From: Epichloe hybrida
Taxonomy: Eukaryota > Ascomycota > Sordariomycetes > Hypocreales > Clavicipitaceae
Direction of reading: 5' to 3'
Assembly: GCA_019022495.1 (NCBI GenBank)
Contig: JAFEKR010000031.1
Coordinates: 62,001 to 126,000, forward strand
Length of the DNA: 64,000 nucleotides
Shown here in pieces: positions 34,201 to 43,334 of this stretch; the first letter of the stretch is position 1, and each line of letters begins with the position of its first letter. The notes beneath the pieces were generated by a model that was given only the letters and a program-made list of their open reading frames with translations, did no database searches and was not told where the DNA came from. A program made the translations under genes and the position numbers.

Positions 34201-36114
34201 CGGCTGTCTCTGACTTGGGCCACGTCTTGTCCAGTTAGACATCTAGCTTGCCGTTCCTTCCAGATATTTCGCTGTGTCCTCACCTCGATTGACCAGTATA
34301 TGCTTGGCGATATGTTAGCTAGGCTATCTAACACTGTTGCGGACGAGGATCCCGAGATTCAATCCTTCTCCATGGAGATTTTGACGACTCTGAAAACCCT
34401 GCTGATAAAGCTGGACTCTGACAAACTTGTCACATTTCCTCAGCTCTTTTGGACAACATGTGCATGTTTGGAATCCATCAACGAGAGTGAATTCCTGGAA
34501 GCTACAGAAATGCTCAGCGAGCTCGTCAATAAACTTGACTTTAGGTCGCCGAACGTTCGGAGAATTATTGCTGACGGCCAGCCTGATCGCTGGGATGGTG
34601 ATTTTGACGGGATCCAACCGCTTCTGTACAAGGGCCTCCGGTCTTCTCTGTGCTGGCAACGAACCTTGGACACGATCGACCAGTTAGTCAAACTGCCTGC
34701 GGACCCTTTGACGGGAGATGACAGTCGGTTATTCTTCGCGCTGCTAGCAAACTTCCCCCGGTTCCTGAATGAGTTGGAGAATGCAAATACTACAGAAAAA
34801 ACCTTTAAAACGGCCAGATTACTTCTCACCGAAGCTGACAAGTTGGGTCTCGAATCGATTGGATTGGTCCTCGACGAATTCACCTCCGGCAAGCAACAGG
34901 ACAGCTCGGAATTCCTCAACCAACTATTCATGGCACTTAAAGAACATTTCTTACCGCAGCATGAGTTCAAGATGATTACCTTCCTGATCGGCCTGCTCAC
35001 CAACTCGCTATCGTGGGTCAAGGTACAGACTATGCGCATATTGTGTGTGGCCATTCCAGAAGTTGACATGCGCAATCCTGAGCTTGCTGGGCATGGCTCC
35101 GATCTCATTTCGCCACTGCTGCGTCTGCTCCAGACAGAGTTTTGCATGGATGCTTTAGAAGTTCTGGATAACGTCATGACCATGTCAGGCAGTCACATGG
35201 ACAAGCACCACCTGAGAATGAGCATGACGCGGTCGACATCGAAAGCAGTTCGCAAAGAATACGAGCGCACTCAGAGTCTGTTTGGCATCCCCGAGGCATC
35301 TGGATGGGCCATTCCTGTGCCGGCAAGCAAGACGGAATCAACACGAGCCAACATTCACGCTGCATTTTACATGTGCCAGAGCACGGAGGGATCATCTATA
35401 GAGGCTACACCAACGGTGGAAGTCGAGTTTCACAATGACGACTTTCCGTATGGTTGTTTCGATGGGAGCGAAAGAGCAGATACTATGCTCTCTGACGACG
35501 GACGTGGTGACGGCCTGGTTGGAGATCTGGTCACGAAGTTGGGTAGCCTGGACGATTTTTTTGACGAAGCACCCAGCCCCACTACCGATGATGATGGGCG
35601 ATCCTCGCGTACAGTGACGGAGTTCTCGCCAGAGGCATTCGATTCTGCAACGGATCTGTATGACGAGCAGATCCTACCAATTTTACACGAGGCGTCTAGT
35701 ACCAACGCCTTCCAGAACGGATTTGCAGATCGTGCCATGGGCATGCCACGAGATATGGCGGCCAATACGATGAACCCCGGCGCGTTCACCGCTGGCATGT
35801 CCCCAAGACCAGCGCTTCATTCCAGGTCCATTACTTCTCCATCTGCCCCGGCTTCATATCAGCCTCACTCGATGGCAGAGATTGGATCAGATGAAGAATA
35901 CATCTCCGGGGGGTTCTCCGATGCTGATGATGAACGACCACGAATGAGAGTCGGCATGAAGTCCCCGAATGACAGCTCTCGGCCCACGATGAGATCTGCA
36001 GCAAGCAGATCCCGCGATGAGAGTCTACGCGAACCGACTCTACCTAACGTGACGCCCCGAATGCCGAATAAAAAATTCAACCCCAATCTGAGGAGCCCTA
36101 GGGACGTTTTATAG
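28219..36114 (+). CDS. PAG1: Cell morphogenesis protein PAG1 / Tao3 / Mor2 (Furry family)
   Basis: A giant scaffold of the NDR-kinase (RAM/MOR) pathway controlling polarised growth. Exons 28219-28252, 28436-29142 and 29200-36114 give about 2551 aa; splices are GTGAGT...CACTAAC...TATAG (phase 1) and GTAAGT...GATAG (phase 0). The N-terminal 230 residues are Ser/Pro-rich and disordered. The family core begins at the second splice: YALHVLFTS-FIAQAEEKLTECITVPFDPEPQ, then ICGPGVDPTFDQLIVALGHIA and LIDSMMLWRKSK. HEAT-like helices follow for roughly 1900 residues; the last 150 are disordered. The long exon is uninterrupted for 6.9 kb. Start is uncertain: the ATG at 28219 overlaps a uORF stop, and the in-frame ATG at 28249 (MAPSQALPDNP) is an alternative. 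Confidence 0.92.
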
Positions 36115-36585
36115 GGGGGGGCAAGAGGAGGAAGGAATTAATGAGATTTGTTTTCGATTGACTACAAGTAAGAATATCGATGGCCGAGTTGCAATATATA
36201 GATTCGGACCACGTTGGGAAAGCTCTACGGGTTGAATTGGATTCAAAGGGTCCCGCTCAAGAAAAGAGAGGCCTACTCAAGTCGCGATGCAAAATGAAAG
36301 GAAGGGGTCCAAAGCGGCGCACGGGCGTTTCTCCGTAAGTTATTGTAGCGAAGAGGTAAACAACATTGTTTGTAATTTATAATAGATTTTCCATATGTTA
36401 GCAATAATTAGAGACTTGAAAGTCCAAGTGAAAAGACCAACCCTTGCGTGCGAAAATCAATTTCCTAACAGCCGTCAAGCGACTAGTACTCTGCACATAA
36501 AGTCGTAATAGAGACAAAAGGTATTGCCCGTGTCGGGAGTCTTGTCCATCGTTGGACAAAAAAAAAACCAAGACAAGCGACGAAT
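36115..36585. other. Convergent 3' region between PAG1 and DIM1
   Basis: 471 bp between two converging stops, containing the 3' UTRs. G8 directly follows the PAG1 stop (36113-36120). No coding signal is seen. Confidence 0.5.
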
Positions 36586-37253
36586 TTAATATCGATGGCG
36601 CGTAGAGTAATCTGTCAATCATTAGCCCAACCGTCTTCTTCGGAACACCAACAAGATGGAAAAAGAGGAAAGGGCAGTTCTCACCCTTGGGACTATTGAC
36701 TTGACCCTTTCCTTTTGTCGCACCCCGATACACAGCCTCGAGGATATTCACCACATCCTGCCGATTTCTCTCCACGAAATTCATCTTGTTGTTATTACCG
36801 GTTCCGAAATCGCACATTATATGTTTGTTTCGGAAGAAGAACATGACTGCGAAGGGTTCTTCGTTGGAATTTAATTCTGGTTTGAGGTATACGTTAGTCT
36901 CGGACCGAACGAGGGGTGTTTGTTTTTTTGGCAGCGCTTGCGAGCCGACAAGGATGTATGGGGGGTTATCGGGGGGTACATGTCCAGGATATGGAAACAG
37001 AGGTCCAGCCAGTGGTTCAGTACATACCGTACATGTGATTGAAGTCGGGAACTTTGGAGATGTCGCACACGTAGATGACGGCCCATTTTTGAACCAAGGG
37101 GGCGACTTTGGAGAGAACCTCGTCCATGATGTCTAGGTCGGGGTTGTTGTTGGGGTCGCCGAAGCGGATTACGACGAGGCGGTTCTCTTCGCTGAGGATG
37201 GCTTGGTCGACGTGCCATGCTGTGACGAGATGGGGGAGGAGGATGGTGCCCAT
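36586..37253 (-). CDS. DIM1: Dim1/Dib1, thioredoxin-fold U5 snRNP protein (TXNL4A homologue)
   Basis: A component of the U4/U6.U5 tri-snRNP with a thioredoxin-like fold, needed for pre-mRNA splicing. Exons 37253-37028, 36876-36685 and 36611-36586 give 147 aa (family about 142). The N-terminus MGTILLPHLVTAWHVDQAILSEE, then VVIRFGD, MDEVLSKVA, AVIYVCDISKVPDFNHMYEL, MFFFRNKHIMCDFGTGNNNK and AVYRGATKGKG all fit. The 26-bp last exon (GTGAGA...TTGACAG) gives SPK-DYSTRHRY, the conserved tail. Odd: the segment normally read as ELYDPxTxMFFF is ELNSNEEPFAVMFFF here, an insertion and divergence just after the first 151-bp intron (acceptor CAAACCAG). An alternative acceptor, CTTCGCAG, would remove it but also lose the EL. 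Divergent from RRG7. Confidence 0.93.
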
Positions 37254-37631
37254 GGCTTTTGTGGGGGGTTTTGTGTCGTGGTATGAAGAATATTGGCGGT
37301 CGGAAATGGTTCGTCGGTTCGGGATTGAGGAGGTTGTTTCGATGGTTGATGGTAGAAGAAAGTTGAGGAAGCTTATGTAAGCCGCCGAATGAGCTGGGTC
37401 TTTGGTGGGGCATTGGTGGTGGTGCAGCCCCCCCCCCCCTGCCGGGCACCGGTAGCTGCATTGAAATATCAAATGCAAGTTATTCGTGCATCTGTGAGCT
37501 TGGCACCCTGGAACCTCTTTCATTGACGAGGAACAGGTTTTAGTCCACTACAAGGCTGGCAAGTGGTCGGACTATCACGAGCCTGGGAAAGGCATCAGGT
37601 TGGACGTTTTCGAAATGTAGGACGTCTAGCC
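37254..37631. promoter_or_regulatory. Divergent promoter between DIM1 and RRG7
   Basis: 378 bp between two divergent starts. A C12 homopolymer lies at about 37428-37439. I see no clear TATA element. Confidence 0.35.
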
Positions 37632-38345
37632 ATGTTTCCCATCAGTCGGTTATTGTCATCGTCACCACTCCATGCGTGTCGGCTGAGTTCCCGTCAATTC
37701 AGTGCGAGTCGATTGCGAAACAAGAGTTCGGACAAACAACCTGACAAGCTCAAATACCCTGATTCGCCATCACCTCACCACTCAGATCTCGACTCATTTG
37801 TCTCATACGCCAAAAGGACTGGCCTTGGTCAAAGTTCCACCGTCTACGTCGGCACTCATTACGAGTACAAGGTGGCTCACTCTCTGTCCAGATATGGCTT
37901 CTTTCTCAAGCGAATCGGAGGTTCGTCCGACTATGGCACCGATCTTGTAGGAACCTGGACTCTCCCGTCCCCCGAGTCGTCAACACTCTCTATGAGAACG
38001 CTGGTACAGTGCAAGGCAGGGAGCCAACGCGTCGGGCCACGGCACGTTCGTGAGCTCGAAGGGGCCTTTGTGGGCGCCCCTGTTGGCTGGAGAGGCGCGG
38101 GCGTGCTGGGTGTTCTGGTGAGTGAATGGCCGGCCACCAAGGGCGTTCGGGACTCCCTGGGGAGGAGTCAATGGCCGATGGTGTGCATGTGCTGCTCCCG
38201 GGATGGACTTGTGTCGCAGATGCTTTGGAACCAGCGCGCGCGGGAGCTGGGACTGGATGGGTACGGAGTGTCTGTTCGGCATGGCGGAGCGGGAGAGCTG
38301 GTGTTGATGCATAATGGCAGGACGCTACCTCTCCGGAAAAGTTGA
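37632..38345 (+). CDS. RRG7: Rrg7-like mitochondrial protein with restriction-endonuclease fold (DUF2034)
   Basis: An intronless 237-aa protein. The first 35 residues (MFPISRLLSSSPLHACRLSSRQFSASRLR) are a classic Arg/Ser-rich mitochondrial presequence. The core has GTHYEYKVAHSLSRYGFFLKRIGGSSDYGTDLVGTW followed by LVQCKAGSQRVGPRHVREL. This is the E...D-(spacer)-QxK arrangement of PD-(D/E)xK nuclease-like folds, with Glu in the first helix, Asp in GTDL and Gln-Lys in QCK. Yeast Rrg7 is required for respiratory growth and mitochondrial genome maintenance; enzymatic activity is not established, so the nuclease inference is from motif only. The first ATG in frame is 37632. Confidence 0.85.
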   Translation: MFPISRLLSSSPLHACRLSSRQFSASRLRNKSSDKQPDKLKYPDSPSPHHSDLDSFVSYAKRTGLGQSSTVYVGTHYEYKVAHSLSRYGFFLKRIGGSSDYGTDLVGTWTLPSPESSTLSMRTLVQCKAGSQRVGPRHVRELEGAFVGAPVGWRGAGVLGVLVSEWPATKGVRDSLGRSQWPMVCMCCSRDGLVSQMLWNQRARELGLDGYGVSVRHGGAGELVLMHNGRTLPLRKS

Positions 38346-38930
38346 TGACATTGAGGCCTGTATGTGCTTTAGTATTTGCATTCAGTTTTTTCTCCCTGCC
38401 CGTGGTACTCAGGGCTTTCATATTGGTGCAAAGCGCGGTATCATCACCGTGACCGCTGCCAAAGGTGTAAAGGAAACTTCAGCACTGACAAATGTTACAA
38501 TTGAAACAGTGCGTCCATTGATGATAGTGATTTCCTGACGCAGGGGACTTGAATCAGCATTCTTCGGTTGGGGATAACTGTCAACGCCGTGGATCAACCC
38601 GTGCAAGTCGAACAGTGACTGGGAAATGGGGCCTCGAGTGCTTGACGAAGGAAAATATAAATGGATTTAGAAGAGTCCTTCCCCAAGATCAACCCCAATG
38701 GCCGAATCCCAGCGACTCGAGACCCAAACGCCGATGACCTGATTCTTTGGTGATCCGGTGCCATCGTCGAGTACATTGGGATGTTACCAGTATCATATCA
38801 TCATGAGCAATGCGAGAACGTATGCACATGTGCCTTGTATTACATGTGCCATATGTATTCATCGAAAGTGTATCATATATACTATAGCCCGATTTACAAT
38901 TTGTACCGTGATAGCGCCCCCCCTTTCAGC
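38346..38930. other. Convergent 3' region between RRG7 and a small unknown gene
   Basis: 585 bp holding the two 3' UTRs. I see no gene; short frames here lack protein character. Confidence 0.45.
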
Positions 38931-39443
38931 TCAGTCCTCCCAGACAGCAGCTTTGGCCTTCTCCGACTCTTCACGGCTCCTCTGCTCTTCTTCTTTCGCC
39001 TGGTCCCGCTTCTTCTTTTCCTGTTCTCGAACAGATTTTTGAAAGGCCCTTTGCTCCTCCGTCTGTTTGGGAGCTTTTAACCCAAGACCGGCTGCAATCA
39101 TACGACGAGCAACGGCGTCCGTCTTCTCCGGCCTCTTGGAAGCGTCTCCTTCGCGGGGCGAGGCTCGCCCATCGGCGATATCGTTCCAGCCGGTGACCGA
39201 TTCAGGTTTATAGTTGGCCGCGAATGGCGTAGGCGGTGGTGCAGATGGCACTACCGGACTCGCCACCGCTGGTGTGCGCTGCTCGATATCCGATCCCGAG
39301 GACTCGTCGTCATCCTCCCATGAGTCAAGGACTTTTTTCTTGGACTTTGGATTTGACGGCCGGCTGTTGCCTTTTTCTGTGTCAAGGGTCAAAATCGATA
39401 GGGATTCTGTCACTTTGTCTTTGCTGCAAGATGTGGAGGCCAT
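38931..39443 (-). CDS. Small charged protein of unknown function
   Basis: A single-exon, 170-aa frame starting at the ATG at 39443 (MASTSCSKDKVTESLSIL). I do not recognise a characterised family, though it looks like a conserved small protein rather than noise: it has an acidic motif DSWEDDDESSGSD, a Pro-rich linker, SVTGWNDIADGRASPREGD, then a long Arg/Lys/Glu helix from KTDAVARRMIAAGLGLKAP to the end, predicted coiled coil (EQEKKKRDQAKEEEQRSREESEKAK), closing with AVWED. No signal or membrane segment. It is divergent from LON, with 420 bp between starts. Confidence 0.75.
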   Translation of the reverse strand: MASTSCSKDKVTESLSILTLDTEKGNSRPSNPKSKKKVLDSWEDDDESSGSDIEQRTPAVASPVVPSAPPPTPFAANYKPESVTGWNDIADGRASPREGDASKRPEKTDAVARRMIAAGLGLKAPKQTEEQRAFQKSVREQEKKKRDQAKEEEQRSREESEKAKAAVWED

Positions 39444-39863
39444 GATCCATGATTTGTGTTTCCTCAATGCCTACAAAAATGTTCTGTGTATTCCTGGATG
39501 GGTGCCTCATTGCGGACCTACTAATATTAGCGATGCAGCTTTTGTTGAGCAAGACCCGCCCGCCGGTGGCCGAGGATCTGCCGATAGAAGTTCGGCCGGT
39601 GTCGCCTCGGCCATCATTCCTCAAAACAATTTCGAATCATCCATTCTCGCCCGCAGCGGCAATGTGCAACGAAGCTGTTACGACAGCCAGCACGAGCAAC
39701 AGACGATAAGGTGATTTTACTGTCTACGATTTGTCAAATCACCACTCCATACATCAGATTCCTGTCGCATCACGCTTAGGTTCTCGTTTTCGGCGTTGCC
39801 ACTTTCGCCGTCTCGTACGTCCGAGTTTGGTGATAGCTGGAAAGGAGCTCACAGTCGCCGACC
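39444..39863. promoter_or_regulatory. Divergent promoter between the small unknown gene and LON
   Basis: 420 bp shared between two divergent starts. No clear TATA element or heat-shock element array is seen by eye. Confidence 0.35.
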
Positions 39864-42800
39864 ATGATTCCTCGATCCCGCCTGTCCGGGCGACTTATAC
39901 TCGAACGGTCCGCCGCGCATGCGTCTCGAACGCACGCTTCCTCGACATCGAGAAGATGGGCTCTGTCTTCGACTTGTTTCAGTCGACATGTGTGTAAATC
40001 CGACTTCCCTCACATCCGGCCAGGGTTGATCGGCGCGGCTTTCTCCACGTCGGTGCGACTAGGCAAGAAGGATGACAAGAACAACGGCGACTTTTTCGAC
40101 TCCTCGCCCGAGACTATGACGGAGCCTTTGTCGGAAGAGGAGGTCAAGGCAAACTTGCAAAATCGGAAGAAGGAATCGGAGACAGAAGTAACAGAGAACA
40201 AGGCCGAGGCCCCTTCAACAAAAGGTGATACTAGCAGCAAATCCCAGGATGGAAAAGTCGGTGGCACGGCAGGTGGTTCAGCAGCTGGCGGCTCAGGATC
40301 TGGAGGGGACGGCTCTGGCGGCGATGGAGGTGGCAAAAAGGGAAAAAAGTCGGCCGAGAAGGCATTGCAGAAGCCGGTAGTCCCAGATGTATACCCTCAA
40401 GTTCTCGCCGTTCCTATTGCTCGAAGACCGCTGTTTCCCGGATTTTACAAAGCCATCACGATCAAAGACCCGAACGTCGCGACCGCCATCACGGAATCGA
40501 TCAAGAGGGGGCAGCCATATGTTGGCGCGTTTTTGTTCAAGAACGAGAATGAGGACGAGGATATCATCCGCAACGTGGAAGACGTCCACGATGTTGGTGT
40601 TTTTGCCCAGATCACGAGCGCATTCCCAATCCATGGACAGGAAGGGGCATTGACGGCCATCCTGTATCCGCACCGCCGAATCAAGCTCTCCAGCCTAGTG
40701 CCCCCAAGCATGGCCGAGGTAGAGAAGACCGACTCAAAGCCAGACCCCGAGATACCAGAAGTCATACCGCAACAAACAACGACAGCAGCAGCAGCAGCAA
40801 CAACAACAACAACAGAAGGAGAGCCTTCGCTAGAAAAGAAAGGCGACGTTGTGGCCAGTTTCGAAGAAGGTGCTATGGAGAAGAAACCGGATCAAGTCGC
40901 GGAGAAATACGAGCCTACATCATGGTTGAAGAAATGGCCCGTCAGCCTCGTCAATGTCGACAACCTCGCTGACGAACCCTACGACCCCAAGAGTCCCGTC
41001 ATCCGAGCAGTCACGAACGAAATTGTCAATGTCTTTAAAGAGGTGGCAACTATGAACAACCTGTTTCGGGATCAGATTTCGACATTCTCCATGAGCCAGT
41101 CTACGGGAAATGTCACCTCGGAGCCTGGAAAACTGGCCGATTTCGCCGCTGCAGTTTCTTCTGGAGAGCAGAATGAATTGCAAGAAGTCTTGTCGTGTAT
41201 GAATGTTGAGGAGCGGATGCAAAAAGCCCTCATTGTTCTCAAGAAGGAACTCATGAATGCTCAACTTCAGTCCAAGATCACCAAGGATGTGGAGAGCAAG
41301 ATTAGCAAAAGGCAGCGAGAGTATTGGCTTATGGAACAGATGAAGGGTATTCGCCGTGAACTCGGCCTGGAGTCCGACGGCAAGGACAAGCTCGTGGAAA
41401 AGTTCAAAGAAAAGGCCAACAAGTTAGCCATGCCTGAGCCTGTGCGAAAGGTCTTTGACGAAGAGCTTAACAAGCTCGCTCACCTGGAAGCCGCAGCATC
41501 AGAGTTCAACGTCACCCGAAACTATCTCGACTGGCTGACCCAGATTCCATGGGGCCGCAGAAGCGCGGAAAATTTCGGCATTACCAACGCCATGAAGGTT
41601 TTGGACGAGGATCACTACGGCCTGAAGGACGTCAAAGATCGCATTTTAGAGTTCATTGCCGTCGGGAAGCTGCGGGGTACGGTGGAAGGCAAGATTTTGT
41701 GCTTTGTTGGTCCTCCAGGTGTGGGAAAGACCAGTATAGGCAAGTCTATTGCTCGAGCTCTCAACAGAGAGTACTACCGATTCAGTGTCGGCGGTCTGAC
41801 GGACGTGGCTGAGATAAAGGGTCATCGACGTACCTATGTCGGTGCCCTACCCGGCCGTATCATTCAGGCTCTGAAGAAATGCCAAACTGAGAACCCCCTC
41901 GTACTGATTGACGAAGTCGACAAGATTGGACGCGGATACCAAGGGGACCCTTCTTCGGCACTCCTGGAATTACTTGACCCCGAACAGAACAGCTCATTCT
42001 TGGATCATTACTTGGACGTCCCTGTTGATCTGTCCAAGGTTCTCTTTGTCTGCACTGCCAACATGACGGATACCATCCCGCGACCACTTTTGGACCGTAT
42101 GGAATTGATCACTCTGTCAGGATATGTTGCAGACGAGAAAAGGGCCATTGCAAACCGATATCTGGCACCAGCAGCTAAAGACGCGGCTGGCTTGAAGGAT
42201 GCCAAAGTGAACCTCAATGACGAAGCGATCGAGGAACTCATCAAGTCCTACTGCCGCGAGTCTGGTGTGCGGAACTTGAAGAAGCAGATTGAAAAGGTCT
42301 ATCGTAAATCTGCATTGAATATCGTGCAGGATCTAGGAGAAGATGTGTTGCCAGAGGAGGAGGCTCTTACTGATGAGGGCAAAGCCGCCTTGGAGAAAGC
42401 CCAGAAGAAGAAGGTCGAAGCCGAAGCCGCTTCCGGTGAAGACACCAAGTTAGATGAGGGACGAGCTGCCACGGAAGCAACCGAGGCGGAGACGGCTGAG
42501 AAACCCCGCAAGGCCCTCCGCGTGCCCGATTCGGTTGATGTCGAGATTGGCAAACACAATCTCGTAGATTACATTGGACCGCCAGTCTTTACGTCGGATC
42601 GTCTCTATGATGTGAGCCCTCCTGGTGTCTCGATGGGCTTGGCATGGACGCAAATGGGCGGCGCAGCTATGTATATCGAGTCGATCTTGCAGGCTCCTCT
42701 GCGCGCCAGCTCGAGACCCGGCTTAGAGATCACCGGCAACCTCAAATCTGTCATGAAGGAGTCTACGACAATTGCCTACTCCTTTGCCAAAGCGTTCATG

Positions 42801-43334
42801 GTCAAGGAATTCCCCGATAACAACTTCTTCGACAAGGGCAAGATGCATCTCCACGTTCCTGATGGTGCGGTCTCCAAGGACGGACCTTCTGCCGGCGTCA
42901 CCATGACCACGTCCCTATTATCTCTAGCTCTAGACGCCCCTGTGAATCCAACGGTCGCAATGACTGGCGAAATCACACTGACGGGCAAAATACTGCGCAT
43001 TGGCGGGCTACGTGAAAAGACGGTGGCTGCTCGACGAGCAGGCTGCAAGACTGTCATTTTCCCCAAGGACAACATGTCGGACTGGCTAGAACTGCCCGAG
43101 GTAAGTAGACAATGGCACAAAGCTATCATCCCCAAGCCCCTCATTCCACTAGGATCAGAACACAGACTAATACGGAATCCACACCAGAACATCAAAGAAG
43201 GCATCGACGGCCATGCCGTAGGGTGGTACAACGAAATCTTTAATCTCATCTTCAAAGACATTGACCGTGAGCAAGCCAACAAGAGCAGGGTGCTCGACAA
43301 GAAGAAGGAGGACCGTGACGAAGACGACGAGTAG
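39864..43334 (+). CDS. PIM1: Mitochondrial ATP-dependent Lon protease (PIM1)
   Basis: A matrix AAA+ serine protease that degrades misfolded proteins and supports mtDNA maintenance. Exons 39864-43100 and 43188-43334 give 1127 aa. Residues 1-70 are an Arg/Ser-rich presequence (MIPRSRLSGRLILERSAAH). A Gly-rich linker and an Ala/Thr homopolymer region (CAG/CAA repeats near 40780) separate it from the LON N domain (PVVPDVYPQVLAVPIARRPLFPGFY). Walker A GPPGVGKTSIGK is at about residue 616, and LVLIDEVDKIG is Walker B. The protease domain has VPDGAVSKDGPSAGVTM, with catalytic Ser near residue 1009, and LTGKILRIGGLREK with the catalytic Lys. The intron (GTAAGT...GACTAATAC...ACACCAG) is 87 bp, a multiple of three without stops, so unspliced RNA would add 29 residues; family alignment (LELPE-NIKEGIDGH) shows it is an intron. 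Confidence 0.96.
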   Translation: MIPRSRLSGRLILERSAAHASRTHASSTSRRWALSSTCFSRHVCKSDFPHIRPGLIGAAFSTSVRLGKKDDKNNGDFFDSSPETMTEPLSEEEVKANLQNRKKESETEVTENKAEAPSTKGDTSSKSQDGKVGGTAGGSAAGGSGSGGDGSGGDGGGKKGKKSAEKALQKPVVPDVYPQVLAVPIARRPLFPGFYKAITIKDPNVATAITESIKRGQPYVGAFLFKNENEDEDIIRNVEDVHDVGVFAQITSAFPIHGQEGALTAILYPHRRIKLSSLVPPSMAEVEKTDSKPDPEIPEVIPQQTTTAAAAATTTTTEGEPSLEKKGDVVASFEEGAMEKKPDQVAEKYEPTSWLKKWPVSLVNVDNLADEPYDPKSPVIRAVTNEIVNVFKEVATMNNLFRDQISTFSMSQSTGNVTSEPGKLADFAAAVSSGEQNELQEVLSCMNVEERMQKALIVLKKELMNAQLQSKITKDVESKISKRQREYWLMEQMKGIRRELGLESDGKDKLVEKFKEKANKLAMPEPVRKVFDEELNKLAHLEAAASEFNVTRNYLDWLTQIPWGRRSAENFGITNAMKVLDEDHYGLKDVKDRILEFIAVGKLRGTVEGKILCFVGPPGVGKTSIGKSIARALNREYYRFSVGGLTDVAEIKGHRRTYVGALPGRIIQALKKCQTENPLVLIDEVDKIGRGYQGDPSSALLELLDPEQNSSFLDHYLDVPVDLSKVLFVCTANMTDTIPRPLLDRMELITLSGYVADEKRAIANRYLAPAAKDAAGLKDAKVNLNDEAIEELIKSYCRESGVRNLKKQIEKVYRKSALNIVQDLGEDVLPEEEALTDEGKAALEKAQKKKVEAEAASGEDTKLDEGRAATEATEAETAEKPRKALRVPDSVDVEIGKHNLVDYIGPPVFTSDRLYDVSPPGVSMGLAWTQMGGAAMYIESILQAPLRASSRPGLEITGNLKSVMKESTTIAYSFAKAFMVKEFPDNNFFDKGKMHLHVPDGAVSKDGPSAGVTMTTSLLSLALDAPVNPTVAMTGEITLTGKILRIGGLREKTVAARRAGCKTVIFPKDNMSDWLELPEVSRQWHKAIIPKPLIPLGSEHRLIRNPHQNIKEGIDGHAVGWYNEIFNLIFKDIDREQANKSRVLDKKKEDRDEDDE

